DNA of 64,000 nt from Rufibacter roseus (GTDB lineage Bacteria; Bacteroidota; Bacteroidia; Cytophagales; Hymenobacteraceae): assembly GCF_001647285.1 (NCBI RefSeq), contig NZ_LRML01000007.1, positions 1 through 64,000 on the forward strand, written 5' to 3'. The notes under the pieces are model-generated. The model saw only the letters and a program-made list of their open reading frames with translations. It searched no databases and was not told the origin of the DNA. Positions 15,211-24,890 of this stretch are shown piece after piece. Numbering within the stretch: position 1 is the first letter of the stretch; every line of letters begins with the position of its first letter. A program made the translations under genes and the position numbers.

Positions 15211-15242
15211 AATGTTTTTATGACACTTATTTACTATGTTTG
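15211..15242 (+). promoter_or_regulatory. promoter of the xylBAE operon
   Basis: TATGTTTG at 15235-15242 fits the Bacteroidota -7 box. An AT-rich TGTTTTTATG about 20 bases upstream is the weak -33 candidate. It predicts a leader of roughly 55 bases before xylB. Confidence 0.5.
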
Positions 15243-15305
15243 TAGAAGCACATGTTGGAAAACCCGCTTTGCTCCTTTGACCATTACTTAAAACATTAAC
15301 CCTAT

Positions 15306-16787
15306 ATGCTTTTATTAGGAATTGACGTTGGTACCAGTTCTATCAAAGCTTCCGTAGTAGATTCTGCAACCCAGAAAACCGTTGCTTCAGCGCAGTATCC
15401 TGAAACAGAATCAAAAATAACTTCCCTGCAGCCGGGTTGGGCCGAACAGTCGCCGGAGATATGGTGGGAGCACGTGCAACAGGCAATTTTGAAGGTGAAC
15501 GCCACCGGTAAATATCAGCCTGAAGACATTGGGGCAATTGGAATTGCTTACCAGATGCATGGCTTGGTGGTAGTAGACAAAGACCAGCAGGTGCTGCGTG
15601 ATTCTATTATCTGGTGTGACAGCCGCGCGGTACCGTATGGCAACAAAGCCTTTGATGCCATAGGCGCTGAGAAAAGTCTTTCGCACCTATTGAACTCGCC
15701 TGGAAACTTTACCGCCGCTAAATTAGCCTGGGTGAAGGATAACGAACCGGAAACCTATCACAAGATACACAAAATCATGCTGCCTGGTGATTTCATCGCC
15801 ATGAAACTGACCGGAAGCATCACCACAAGCGCCTCTGCCCTTTCTGAAGGCATCTTCTGGGATTTTCAAAATGATGAAGTGTCACAGGATGTTTTGAACT
15901 ACTTCGGCTTTAGCCTAGATTTAATTCCGGAGGTAAGGCCGTTGTTTTCTTCGCATGGGGAAGTGACCTCTGACGTGGCTCAAAAACTGAACCTGAAGAC
16001 AGGCATTCCGGTAGCCTATAAATCTGGAGACCAACCTAACAACGCCTTGTCATTGAACGTGCTGAATCCGGGTGAAGTAGCCGCTACCGCTGGAACTTCG
16101 GGGGTTATTTACGGTGTGAGCGACCAGTTGGTGTATGACCAACAGTCACGGGTAAATACTTTTGCACATGTGAATTACACGCCAGACGCCAAGCGTGTGG
16201 GTGTACTCATGAACATTAACGGTACCGGTATCATGAACAGTTGGGTTAAAGAGAATCTGACCCATAACGTGAGTTATCCGGAGATGAACGAACAGGCTTC
16301 TACCGTAGCCGTGGGGAGCAACGGGCTGCGCATCTTCCCTTTTGGAAATGGAGCAGAACGGGTGTTCAACAACAGAATTATTGGAGCACAGTTTCACGGT
16401 CTAAACTTCAACCTTCATACCAAGGCCCATATTTTCAGAGCCGTGCAGGAGGGTATTGCCTTTACCTTTAGGTACGGACTAGACATTATGCGTGAGAACG
16501 GCATGAACCCACAGGTGATCAGAGCCGGAAAGGCCAATATGTTCCTGAGCGAGCTTTTTGCCGAAGCGTTTGTAAACGCTACCAATGCGCCGGTAGAACT
16601 TTACCAAAATGACGGCAGTGTGGGCGCGGCCTTAGGAGCTGGAATTGGGGCAGGCACTTTTGCATCGGCAACTGAAGCCTTTCAGCAGTTTGAGCGCCTG
16701 CGCTTGATTGAACCCACTAATGTAAACCAGTATGAAGAGGCGTACCAGGAATGGAAGTCTCTTTTGTCAACTTCACTGAACAACTAA
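15306..16787 (+). CDS. xylB: xylulokinase
   Basis: Phosphorylates D-xylulose to xylulose 5-phosphate with ATP in the cytoplasm. The 493-residue FGGY-family kinase begins with LLGIDVGTSSIKASVVD (phosphate-binding strand), has the substrate segment GIAYQMHGLVVVD about residues 80-92, the catalytic aspartate in KSGDQPNNALSLN, and the ATP site in TAGTSGVIYG. It is the first gene of a xylB-xylA-xylE operon (gaps of 31 and 35 bases), so sugar uptake, isomerisation and phosphorylation are produced together. The gene follows a TATGTTTG promoter and a large dyad. Assignment to xylulose rather than another pentulose rests on linkage to xylA. Confidence 0.95.
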   Translation: MLLLGIDVGTSSIKASVVDSATQKTVASAQYPETESKITSLQPGWAEQSPEIWWEHVQQAILKVNATGKYQPEDIGAIGIAYQMHGLVVVDKDQQVLRDSIIWCDSRAVPYGNKAFDAIGAEKSLSHLLNSPGNFTAAKLAWVKDNEPETYHKIHKIMLPGDFIAMKLTGSITTSASALSEGIFWDFQNDEVSQDVLNYFGFSLDLIPEVRPLFSSHGEVTSDVAQKLNLKTGIPVAYKSGDQPNNALSLNVLNPGEVAATAGTSGVIYGVSDQLVYDQQSRVNTFAHVNYTPDAKRVGVLMNINGTGIMNSWVKENLTHNVSYPEMNEQASTVAVGSNGLRIFPFGNGAERVFNNRIIGAQFHGLNFNLHTKAHIFRAVQEGIAFTFRYGLDIMRENGMNPQVIRAGKANMFLSELFAEAFVNATNAPVELYQNDGSVGAALGAGIGAGTFASATEAFQQFERLRLIEPTNVNQYEEAYQEWKSLLSTSLNN

Positions 16788-16818
16788 CATTTAACACCTT
16801 TTATACTTAAACAACACC

Positions 16819-18150
16819 ATGGCAAACGTAACTTTAGGAGACAAAGAATTTTTTAAAGGAATCAATCAAATAAAATTCGAGGGTGCAGAATCTGATAACC
16901 CGCTTGCATACCGCTGGTATGATGAAAACCGCGTGGTGGCCGGTAAAACCCTGAAAGAGCATCTTAAATTCGCAGTGGCTTATTGGCACTCTTTCAACGC
17001 CAACGGCTCTGACCCTTTTGGCGGCCCTACCCTTTCCTTCCCTTGGGATGAAAGTTCAGATGTGATCACGCGCGCAAAAGCTAAAATGGACGCTGCCTTT
17101 GAGTTTATCACTAAAATGGGCCTGCCTTACTACTGCTTCCATGATGTAGACGTGGTAGATTATGGCAACGACATAGCGGAGAACGAGCGTCGTCTGCAAA
17201 CCATGGTAGAATATGCCCAGCAGAAGCAAGCCGCAAGTGGTGTTAAATTACTTTGGGGTACCGCCAATGTATTCTCGCATAGCCGTTATATGAACGGTGC
17301 CTCTACCAATCCAGATTTCCATGTGCTCACCCATGCTGCCGCTCAGGTAAAGGCCGCTTTGGACGCTACCATTGCCTTGAACGGAGAGAACTATGTCTTC
17401 TGGGGTGGCCGTGAAGGGTACATGACATTATTGAACACCGACATGAAGCGCGAGCAGGAGCATTTTGCCCGCTTCTTGCACACCGCCAAAGACTATGCCC
17501 GCAAGCAAGGCTTTAAGGGCACGTTCTTTATAGAGCCTAAACCCGCTGAGCCTACCAAGCACCAGTATGACTATGACTGCGCTACCGTAATAGGTTTCCT
17601 GCGTCAGCATGACCTGTTAGGCGACTTCAAAATCAACATTGAAGTAAACCACGCCACCCTTGCCGGACATACTTTCCAACATGAATTGCAGGTGGCCGCT
17701 GATGCAGGGGTGTTAGGTTCTATTGATGCCAACCGCGGTGACTACCAAAACGGCTGGGATACCGACCAGTTCCCGAACAACCTGAACGAGATAACCGAGG
17801 CGATGCTTGTGTTCTTAGAGGCCGGAGGATTGCAAGGTGGCGGGGTAAACTTTGACGCCAAAATCAGAAGAAACTCTACTGATATGGAAGACCTTTTCTA
17901 TGCCCATATTGGTGGTGCTGACACCTTCGCCCGCGCTTTGATTGCCGCTGATAACATTCTACAGAATTCTGATTACCGCAAAATCCGTCAGGAACGTTAT
18001 GCTACGTTTGATAGCGGCAAAGGTCAGGAGTTTGAGGCTGGTAAGCTAACCTTAGAAAACCTGCGCGACTTTGCCGTTGAAAATGGTGAGCCACAGCCTA
18101 AGAGCGGACGCCAAGAATTCTTGGAGAACCTGATCAACCGGTATATCTAG
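16819..18150 (+). CDS. xylA: xylose isomerase
   Basis: Converts D-xylose to D-xylulose using two divalent metal ions. The 443-residue length is that of the class II enzymes. The catalytic His/Asp pair is in [11 protein letters not shown] (H108, D111). Metal ligands lie in [16 protein letters not shown] (Glu) and [16 protein letters not shown] (Glu, His), and in [20 protein letters not shown] (Asp residues). FWGGREGY is also diagnostic. It lies between xylB and xylE in one operon and nothing in the sequence suggests damage. Confidence 0.96.
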   Translation: MANVTLGDKEFFKGINQIKFEGAESDNPLAYRWYDENRVVAGKTLKEHLKFAVAYWHSFNANGSDPFGGPTLSFPWDESSDVITRAKAKMDAAFEFITKMGLPYYCFHDVDVVDYGNDIAENERRLQTMVEYAQQKQAASGVKLLWGTANVFSHSRYMNGASTNPDFHVLTHAAAQVKAALDATIALNGENYVFWGGREGYMTLLNTDMKREQEHFARFLHTAKDYARKQGFKGTFFIEPKPAEPTKHQYDYDCATVIGFLRQHDLLGDFKINIEVNHATLAGHTFQHELQVAADAGVLGSIDANRGDYQNGWDTDQFPNNLNEITEAMLVFLEAGGLQGGGVNFDAKIRRNSTDMEDLFYAHIGGADTFARALIAADNILQNSDYRKIRQERYATFDSGKGQEFEAGKLTLENLRDFAVENGEPQPKSGRQEFLENLINRYI

Positions 18151-18185
18151 GTTAAAATTATTCATACACCTTATTCCAGTTCATT

Positions 18186-19637
18186 ATGATTCAGAACGAA
18201 AAGGTAACGGCAGGTCAGAACATACCTTACATAGCCGGCATTACTTTAATTGCTACTTTGGGTGGTCTACTTTTTGGGTATGACACTGCCGTTATTTCAG
18301 GTGCAGAGCAATCGGTACAGAAATATTTGATCACCGGCCAGGGCCTCAGCACTTGGATTCATGGAATAACCATATCCAGTGCCTTAATTGGCTGTATTAT
18401 TGGTGGTGCCATTTCAGGATTGCTAGCTTCTAGATTAGGGCGTAAAAGGACATTAATCGTAGCAGCTGTACTGTTTTTCTTATCGGCGCTAGGCTCTGGT
18501 TATCCGGAGTTCCTGTTCTTTGAAGAAGGAAGACCAACTATGGGTCTACTGTACATGTTCAACTTTTACCGCATTATTGGTGGTATTGGGGTAGGCTTAG
18601 CCTCTGCCGTTTGTCCGGTATATATAGGAGAGTTAGCTCCTGCCAACCTGCGTGGCCGCCTGGTTTCTCTAAATCAGTTTGCTATTATCTTCGGTATGCT
18701 GGTGGTATACTTCGTTAACTGGGGCATTGCCAGCGGTCAGTCTGTTGATTGGCTGGACCAAGTGGGCTGGAGAAGGATGTTCCTTTCTGAGGCCATCCCG
18801 GCGGGTTTATTCGGTATTCTCTTGTTCTTCGTGCCTGAATCTCCTAGATACCTGAGCATGGTGAACAAAGACAAAGAGGCGCTGAAGATTCTTACCAAAG
18901 TGAATGGCAGTACTGCCGCTAAACAAATCTTTGCCGACATCAAAAATACCGTTGAGCACCACTCAGGGAAACTATGGTCTTACGGAAAAACAGTGATCAT
19001 TATTGGTATTCTGTTATCTGTTTTCCAGCAATTTGTGGGCATAAACGTGGCGCTTTACTATGCACCTAGAATATTCCAAAGTATGGGTGCCGGCACTGAC
19101 GCTTCCATGCTACAAACGGTTGTAATGGGCGTGGTAAATGTTTTCTTTACAGTAGTTGCTATTTTAACCGTTGATAAATGGGGCAGAAAACCTCTGCTCA
19201 TTGTAGGCTCTATAGGTATGGCCATTGGTATGTTTGCCATCTCAGCGCTTTCTTATTTCGAGATCATAGGAATAAGCACCTTGGTATTTATTATCATTTA
19301 CACGGCTTCTTTCATGATGTCGTGGGGACCAATCTGCTGGGTTTTAATTTCAGAAATATTCCCTAATAAAATTAGAGGGAAAGCCGTTGCCGTTGCTGTG
19401 GCAGCTCAATGGGCAGCCAACTATTTCATCTCGGCCACTTACCCTTCCATGATGGAATTTAGCGGTGCGTTTACGTATGGCTTCTACGGTGTCATGAGTG
19501 TTTTGTCTCTCCTTTTCGTCTGGAAAATGGTTCCTGAAACCAAGGGTAAATCACTTGAAGAAATGGAGGCCCTTTGGACTAAAAATACACCAATGGCCTC
19601 AGAAGCAGCTTTCAGAAGCAACAAAACAAGAGTTTGA
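18186..19637 (+). CDS. xylE: D-xylose/proton symporter (MFS sugar porter)
   Basis: A 483-residue inner-membrane transporter of the sugar-porter branch of the major facilitator superfamily, with twelve hydrophobic segments. Signature motifs are GLLFGYDTAVISG in helix 1, SRLGRKRT between helices 2 and 3, VPESPRYL after helix 6, QQFVGINVALYYAP in helix 7, DKWGRKPL between helices 8 and 9 and VPETKGKSLEEME at the C-terminus. Xylose is inferred as substrate from the operon with xylB and xylA; close relatives also carry arabinose or glucose. A strong terminator follows 22 bases after the stop. Confidence 0.9.
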   Translation: MIQNEKVTAGQNIPYIAGITLIATLGGLLFGYDTAVISGAEQSVQKYLITGQGLSTWIHGITISSALIGCIIGGAISGLLASRLGRKRTLIVAAVLFFLSALGSGYPEFLFFEEGRPTMGLLYMFNFYRIIGGIGVGLASAVCPVYIGELAPANLRGRLVSLNQFAIIFGMLVVYFVNWGIASGQSVDWLDQVGWRRMFLSEAIPAGLFGILLFFVPESPRYLSMVNKDKEALKILTKVNGSTAAKQIFADIKNTVEHHSGKLWSYGKTVIIIGILLSVFQQFVGINVALYYAPRIFQSMGAGTDASMLQTVVMGVVNVFFTVVAILTVDKWGRKPLLIVGSIGMAIGMFAISALSYFEIIGISTLVFIIIYTASFMMSWGPICWVLISEIFPNKIRGKAVAVAVAAQWAANYFISATYPSMMEFSGAFTYGFYGVMSVLSLLFVWKMVPETKGKSLEEMEALWTKNTPMASEAAFRSNKTRV

Positions 19638-19659
19638 TTTTTTTCATGTATTGCGCGGA

Positions 19660-19690
19660 AAGGCTGCCTAAGATTTAGGCAGCCTTTTTT
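19660..19690 (+). terminator. rho-independent terminator after xylE
   Basis: AGGCTGCCTAA and TTAGGCAGCCT form a perfect stem followed by a T-run. It closes the xylBAE operon. Confidence 0.85.
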
Positions 19691-20272
19691 ATTTAAACCC
19701 ATCCACATCATCCAGCAAATTGGACTCACCCAGTGCCAAACCCTTTTAGACTACACTTTAATCCTCCTCTTAACTTTGTACTTAATGTGGGTGGTACCCT
19801 TAAGGAGAGCCTGATAGGGAGCATTATTGAAATTTGATAACTTTCATTAATTGTCACTTCGGGTAAGTAAGAATTTAGGAGATGCTGGCGATGCAGTTTA
19901 AAACCTATTTAATACTAAGGCTCTTCTTTAATCCATCTGGTACGGCCTCGTTCTGTATCAGTAAAATCTTAACCCTTTTTGCCTACATCTTCTTAATCTT
20001 TGCAGAGAATTCAGCCAATCGTTTTAGGGTTGTTTTTAAGAAAACAGGTATAAAAGAGGATTTTAAATTTCGCCTGATTATCGTCAGCAAGCATAACTTA
20101 TCATTCATCAATGGTGAAGGTATGTATCAGTACCAATCATTACCCCTACCAGCCTTCAAAGATGCTCTGCAGAAACATAACCTTTATGAAAGGTAGATCT
20201 GTTACCTACCACAGTTGGGCTTAGTAGAAAGGCGCGTTGTAAATTGTATTCCTGGAACGTCTACCTAACGGC
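19691..20272. other. gene-poor region between xylE and the glycan-binding lipoprotein
   Basis: I see no convincing gene. A 104-codon plus-strand frame at 19882-20196 is judged spurious because it contains a palindrome copy and resembles no protein. A TAACTTTG -7-like box at 19771-19778 (plus) lacks a -33 partner; a small RNA cannot be excluded. Confidence 0.45.
20020..20058. repeat. long intergenic palindrome (degenerate family member)
   Basis: CGTTTTAGGGTTGTTTTT is followed by AAAACAGGTATAAAAG. It has the usual core with shortened outer arms. Confidence 0.6.
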
Positions 20273-20312
20273 ATAAAAAAAGGAAGAGCAAAATGCCCTT
20301 CCTCTTTTTATG
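20273..20312 (-). terminator. terminator after the surface glycan-binding lipoprotein gene
   Basis: AAAAAGGAAG and CTTCCTCTTTTT form a stem flanked by A- and T-runs on both sides, so it can work in both directions. It lies 15 bases beyond the stop of the minus-strand SusCD unit. Confidence 0.8.
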
Positions 20313-20326
20313 CGTTAGGTATCTAA

Positions 20327-21880
20327 TTAACGAAGTTCTATATCATCTACATAGACTGTGTTTGGATTAGTACCATAGTTTTTAAGTCTAAAATCATTGA
20401 TACCAGCAGATAAATCCCCAAAAGTACTGATTGGAATTTCAATTTTCTTCCACTCCCCTTGCTTCACCATGAAGGTACCGTCAGGGGTATCTTTTCCATC
20501 TTTCAATTGAAGGGCAACAGACATTTGGTAATCACCAGTAACACCATAAACATAAAGAACAAGAGTGGTATACCCTTCCATAACTTTAGCATTAGTGGGG
20601 TGCAACTGCAGAGCACCGTAGCTATCATTATAACTTAATTTTATAGCTCTAGAGCCTCTTGAAACCTGCTCTGTACTTGCCATATCCTGAACGGTTGTTC
20701 CCCAGCCATTCCACTTCTGCCACTCAGAATGAAGGGCGTCATTGAAGATGAAATATGGAGGACGTTCAATATTGATATTCAATGTCTTTCCAGTGGCAAC
20801 TGAATAGTCACGGGTTGTAATGAATGTAACAGCACCATTCACAACATCTGCGGTGGGCATTGTCAATTCAATTTGAGTAGGGGTCTTAGAAATAAAAGTA
20901 GAAACAGAAGCGCCGCCTGCAAAATTAACAGTTTTCACCAAGTCAAGGTTTGTGCCTGTAATGGTGAGTTTACCTCCCGGATCTACCGGATTTGGAGCCA
21001 TATTGGTAATGGCAGGCAAAATAACCGTTATGGTTTGGGTAGTAGTTACTTCTTCACCAGACATAGCCACTAATTTAAGTGTACCGGTTGAAGCATTATT
21101 AGGCACTGTTACTACTAGTTGCGTAGCCGATTGATTTACAAAAGTGGATACTCTTGCTGAGCCAACACCTGTGAAGACAACCTCCTTTACAAGGTCAAGA
21201 TCTGTACCTGTAATGGTAAGGTTTTCACCGTGTTTTAAAGAAGTTGGGTTGATGCCAGTAGCGTTAGGTAAAGTAACCTGCAGTTCCTGTTCCGTTTCAA
21301 TACTCATTGGTTCAGTACCACCTGTAAAAAAAGTTAAAGTCCCTGTTTTGGCTTCCATTGGTACGGTAAGTACCAGTTCAGTCATTGATCTGCTAACAAA
21401 AGTTTTCACGTGAGGCACAAGCGAACCAAATTGAACACTGTCCACCCAATTCAGGTAATTACCGGTAATGGTAATGTTTGTACCTGGCTTTGCACTTTCA
21501 GTAAAAGAATTGATGACTACTGGAACCTCAAAACTTAAAACAGTTTTAGAAACCACGTCCTCACCACCGGCAATTTTCAACGTTACTCTACCTTCTTCCG
21601 TCTCTTGAGGAACAATCAGTTCTATCAATTCAGAAGTATGAGCTGTGAACTGTGTCTTTGCCACAGTGGCGCCCTGAAATTCAATGGATTCAACTATATT
21701 CAGGTTTCGCCCTATGAACTTTATCTGTTCTCCGTGTTTAACCCCGGTAGGCCCAAAACTCAACAGTTCCACCTGCCCAGAGTTTATTTCACCTTCATCA
21801 TCAGAACAAGATGTGAAGAACCCAAAACTCACCAGCAAACATACCAGCAGTATTGCTCTTAAATTATATATGTGTTTCAT
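20327..21880 (-). CDS. surface glycan-binding lipoprotein with IPT/TIG repeats
   Basis: The 517-residue lipoprotein has lipid cysteine C25 in FFTSC followed by SDDEG, the acidic signal for export to the outer-membrane surface in Bacteroidota. About four Ig-like IPT/TIG repeats follow (residues ~40-125, 125-210, 210-290, 290-370), each with a GxNL-type strand such as ITGTDLDLVKEV or ITGTNLDLVKTV. The C-terminal ~145 residues (from PPYFIFNDALHSEWQKWNGW) form a beta-sandwich rich in aromatic residues, likely to bind glycan. The repeats act as a spacer. It is the last gene of susC-susD-sgbp-sgbp. Xylan as ligand is inferred from the locus. Confidence 0.83.
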   Translation of the reverse strand: MKHIYNLRAILLVCLLVSFGFFTSCSDDEGEINSGQVELLSFGPTGVKHGEQIKFIGRNLNIVESIEFQGATVAKTQFTAHTSELIELIVPQETEEGRVTLKIAGGEDVVSKTVLSFEVPVVINSFTESAKPGTNITITGNYLNWVDSVQFGSLVPHVKTFVSRSMTELVLTVPMEAKTGTLTFFTGGTEPMSIETEQELQVTLPNATGINPTSLKHGENLTITGTDLDLVKEVVFTGVGSARVSTFVNQSATQLVVTVPNNASTGTLKLVAMSGEEVTTTQTITVILPAITNMAPNPVDPGGKLTITGTNLDLVKTVNFAGGASVSTFISKTPTQIELTMPTADVVNGAVTFITTRDYSVATGKTLNINIERPPYFIFNDALHSEWQKWNGWGTTVQDMASTEQVSRGSRAIKLSYNDSYGALQLHPTNAKVMEGYTTLVLYVYGVTGDYQMSVALQLKDGKDTPDGTFMVKQGEWKKIEIPISTFGDLSAGINDFRLKNYGTNPNTVYVDDIELR

Positions 21881-21912
21881 CTTTCGTTTAATTGAGGAGG
21901 TTCTTAAGGAAG

Positions 21913-23076
21913 TTAATTTGGTACTACCCGTAAATTATCCATCGCGAATTTTGCCTTTGTACCAGGGCCTACAAAATGAAGAGAAACGGCGTAACCATTA
22001 GGGTTATAGGTAAAATTGTTTCCTCCTTTATTGTTAGCCTCATAGAATTCCTTAAAAGGAATACTTACTGTCTGCCATTTATTCTGAGTATCAATATTTG
22101 CCTGCCAGTTATAAAAAGCATTACCTCTATCACCAGGACTACCAGTTCCCATGAAAAACTGTATTCCGTTATAAACCAATGGAGTTACAGTGTTCATTTC
22201 GAATTTAAGGGTGTATTTTCCAGGGTTTGCAAAAGCATCTTCCGGAATGTTTTTAGTTTTCCCTTTTATTGTTCCATCACCAACAAAAGCTTCAAACCAT
22301 CCACCTGTGTCGTCTTTATCAATGCGTAGAAATTTGCCGCTGATAGGTTGAATCGCATCCGTACCGCTAGAAATATAGCTTGGTCCGTGCCACCAGCCAG
22401 AAAAGTCAGTATCCTCAAAATCAGCAATGATGTTACGATTATCACGGAACCAGAAATCTGATTCTGTTTCCCCGAAATTACTCTTGATGGTCAGTGGACC
22501 TGGTTGAGCGCCCTCAGGCACCCTTACCTCTATTACATTCGGCAATAACTCAACCACTTCTCCTTCTACTTGGGTACCATTTTCCCCGGTAAAGAAAACC
22601 TGAACCGGATCATAGAAGTAGTTGCCTCTGATTGTGGCAATTTCACCGGCATTCACAAACTCACTTTCCATATAAGTTGGTCTTGGCTCGCTGATATCAA
22701 CCGTAAAGTCATGCTCTATTTGCTGACCGTTAGCAAATACAATTCTCATCTTATTTGTGATATCAGTTGGAATGTCTGATGGTACACGGGTAATGATGGA
22801 AGTACTTGTAATAAAAGTAGACTGAAGTACTGCCTGTTTGTCATTAATCCATAATTCACGGGCATTTTGCAGGTTCTGACCTATTATGGCAATCATTTGT
22901 CCCTGACCCGCTTTTACAATAAGAGAATCTGATGCTGCCGGACGGGTTACCCGGACATAGCTAATCATAGGGGTACCGCCGCTCGAAAGATCATCATCTT
23001 CCGAACAGCTTATAAACATTCCACTCATCACAAACGCGACGAACAGGAACATCAAGGATTTTAAACTATGTTTCAT
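21913..23076 (-). CDS. surface glycan-binding lipoprotein (SGBP-B type)
   Basis: The 387-residue lipoprotein has lipid cysteine C24 in MFISC followed by SEDDD, again a surface-export signal. Two IPT/TIG-like domains lie at about residues 40-130 and 130-210. The C-terminal domain from IADFEDTDFSGWWHGP to the end is the glycan-binding module found in Bacteroidota surface glycan-binding proteins, with several Trp/Tyr/Phe residues suited to stacking on sugar rings. It holds polysaccharide near the SusCD transporter. It lies 51 bases after SusD and 32 before the next lipoprotein in a single unit. Confidence 0.83.
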   Translation of the reverse strand: MKHSLKSLMFLFVAFVMSGMFISCSEDDDLSSGGTPMISYVRVTRPAASDSLIVKAGQGQMIAIIGQNLQNARELWINDKQAVLQSTFITSTSIITRVPSDIPTDITNKMRIVFANGQQIEHDFTVDISEPRPTYMESEFVNAGEIATIRGNYFYDPVQVFFTGENGTQVEGEVVELLPNVIEVRVPEGAQPGPLTIKSNFGETESDFWFRDNRNIIADFEDTDFSGWWHGPSYISSGTDAIQPISGKFLRIDKDDTGGWFEAFVGDGTIKGKTKNIPEDAFANPGKYTLKFEMNTVTPLVYNGIQFFMGTGSPGDRGNAFYNWQANIDTQNKWQTVSIPFKEFYEANNKGGNNFTYNPNGYAVSLHFVGPGTKAKFAMDNLRVVPN

Positions 23077-23127
23077 ATAAATATCTTTTTATGAACTAAA
23101 TAAATGATGTTTTAACCTTCTGCTGTG

Positions 23128-24870
23128 TTAGTCAAAAACATACTCAACAGGTGGTTGGCTTAAACTTGGCGACTGGCTAAGCTCCACGGTAGGCAAAGGC
23201 ATAAAGAAATTACCAGGGCCAACATTTGGAGTCCGTTCAGTTACCCAATCAGTTTTAGTGAATGTCCAGCCGGTTGGGTTAGGGAAACGATCTGGTGCAG
23301 CCAGAAACAATGCTCTGTCTTGGTTGTTGATGATGTTGTAAGCTTTCTGTGGGTTGTAATAGTGAATTCTAACTAACGCATACCAGGTTAAATTCTCCAT
23401 GGCAAACTCCTTCACCCATTCTTCAAACACCTGGTCTTCATATACCTCTTCTTCTCCAACCTCAGGGTACCTGCTACTCATTTTAATTGGCCCCTCTACA
23501 GTTTGTAAACCAGCGCGGGTACGAATGGCATTAAAATATTGAACTGCCTGCGGATCAGAGGTTGATTCAGCGTTTCCAACAGCAGCGTCAACATACGTTA
23601 AATACATTTCTGCCAATCTCATCATATAGGTGTTGTGCGGATACCTTTGTTGAGCAGCTTGTCCACCCAAGTCCAGATCATTACCAACTACATACTTTTT
23701 GATAACAGCGTAGTTGTTGGTGGCTCCTGCACCAGGGGCAGGCCATGTTAGTTTCTGGTTTGTTAATTTATTTGTGATTTCAGGATAGTGGAAACCTGGA
23801 AGCATCCAGGTAGCTTTTAACCTTTGGTCCATGGTGGAGCCTTTGATTTGTCCATCATTAGCCGGATCAGTGTCATCTTGGTTTGTGATCAAGCCCTCAT
23901 ACAAGCTCATCATCCACCAGGTAGCACTATAGTTACCACCCCAGCCATCATTATTCACCGCTATTTCACCCATAGGGTAAATTTGGGAGGCCATGGTATT
24001 AGCCGCTTGATAGTTGTCTCCAAATACCCATTGGTTTTCAAATAATGACTCAGCGTTATTATCGTAAGGATATTTGAAGAGATTCTCGTATGGTCTGATC
24101 AAAGACTTTCCGCTCATGGTGATTACCCGATGGGCATACTCTTTTGCCTTATCTAAGAACTCCTGGTTACGTTGTCCGCCTGAGCCGCTCACACCTGCCC
24201 GGGTAAGGTAAGTACGAGCCAACATACCTTCTGCCGACCATCTGGTAACTCTGCCGGGTTGCGTAGAAGTAAGAGGTAGATTTTCTGCGGCAAACAAATA
24301 GTCGCGGGTAATAAACTCCCAAATACTCGGCACGGTATTCCGCACCTTTTCTGCATTGTTTAAATCCGCAACGTTGTCAGTAATGATAGGAACTTCACCA
24401 AAAGTAGTGACCAAAATGCTGTAGGCAGTTGCACGCATAAAACGCGCTTCCCCTATTGCCTGATTTTTAGCTGCTTGACTTACTTCTGGGCCAGCTAACT
24501 TATTAATGTTATAGATAGCCATGTTTGACTGTGCAATAACATTATAGCAAGCTTGGTATGCCCACAAAGTTGATCTGGAAACACCGGTTGCTCTAAAGAG
24601 CACATTGTCTCTCCGCTCTGCCGGGGCTTCCCAAGGATAGAACAAGGTTCCTCCCCGAATATCTCCTATGAAATAAGAGGCTTGATCATGGTAATCTTTC
24701 CAAGCCACATTATAAAGTGGGGCAGTCGCCGCCAACACCTGAGCATCGGTTTTGAAAAATGCACCGTCAGTAAGAGTATCTAATGGTGGCCTCTCTAAGA
24801 AATCTTCTTTACAGCCAGAGAACATAGCCAGGGTGGCAAGAGCCCCGACTAAAATATATCTTTTATTCAT
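23128..24870 (-). CDS. SusD/RagB-family nutrient-binding outer-membrane lipoprotein
   Basis: The 580-residue lipoprotein has lipid cysteine C20 in MFSGC followed by KEDFLERPPLDTLTDGAFF, the classic SusD N-terminus. The N-terminal half contains the TPR-like helical SusD scaffold (NQAIGEARFMRATAYSILV); the C-terminal half contains RLAEMYLTYVDAAVGNA and FNAIRTRAGL, both typical of the RagB/SusD family. It forms the lid on the SusC barrel and delivers oligosaccharides. The gene lies 20 bases after susC. Specificity for xylo-oligosaccharides is inferred from the enzymes on either side. Confidence 0.93.
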   Translation of the reverse strand: MNKRYILVGALATLAMFSGCKEDFLERPPLDTLTDGAFFKTDAQVLAATAPLYNVAWKDYHDQASYFIGDIRGGTLFYPWEAPAERRDNVLFRATGVSRSTLWAYQACYNVIAQSNMAIYNINKLAGPEVSQAAKNQAIGEARFMRATAYSILVTTFGEVPIITDNVADLNNAEKVRNTVPSIWEFITRDYLFAAENLPLTSTQPGRVTRWSAEGMLARTYLTRAGVSGSGGQRNQEFLDKAKEYAHRVITMSGKSLIRPYENLFKYPYDNNAESLFENQWVFGDNYQAANTMASQIYPMGEIAVNNDGWGGNYSATWWMMSLYEGLITNQDDTDPANDGQIKGSTMDQRLKATWMLPGFHYPEITNKLTNQKLTWPAPGAGATNNYAVIKKYVVGNDLDLGGQAAQQRYPHNTYMMRLAEMYLTYVDAAVGNAESTSDPQAVQYFNAIRTRAGLQTVEGPIKMSSRYPEVGEEEVYEDQVFEEWVKEFAMENLTWYALVRIHYYNPQKAYNIINNQDRALFLAAPDRFPNPTGWTFTKTDWVTERTPNVGPGNFFMPLPTVELSQSPSLSQPPVEYVFD

Positions 24871-24890
24871 ATTGAACTTTCTGTTAATAA

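Larger units (their letters stand above)
14823..15305. other. divergent intergenic region upstream of xylB
   Basis: Contains the hydrolase promoter, a palindrome copy (14930-14970), an exact 12-base dyad TTAATGCATTAA (15033-15044), a CTTTAGTAAAG dyad (15048-15058), a large dyad at 15163-15205 and a xylB promoter. No small gene is visible. Confidence 0.5.

Noticed and set aside
19771-19778. Promoter for a small RNA downstream of xylE
   Set aside because: A TAACTTTG box is present but there is no -33 element at the right distance and no structured RNA or terminator at a plausible distance.
19882-20196. 104-codon plus-strand frame between xylE and the glycan-binding lipoprotein gene
   Set aside because: It contains a palindrome copy (20020-20058), has an unlikely composition, resembles no protein family and has no promoter at a suitable distance.
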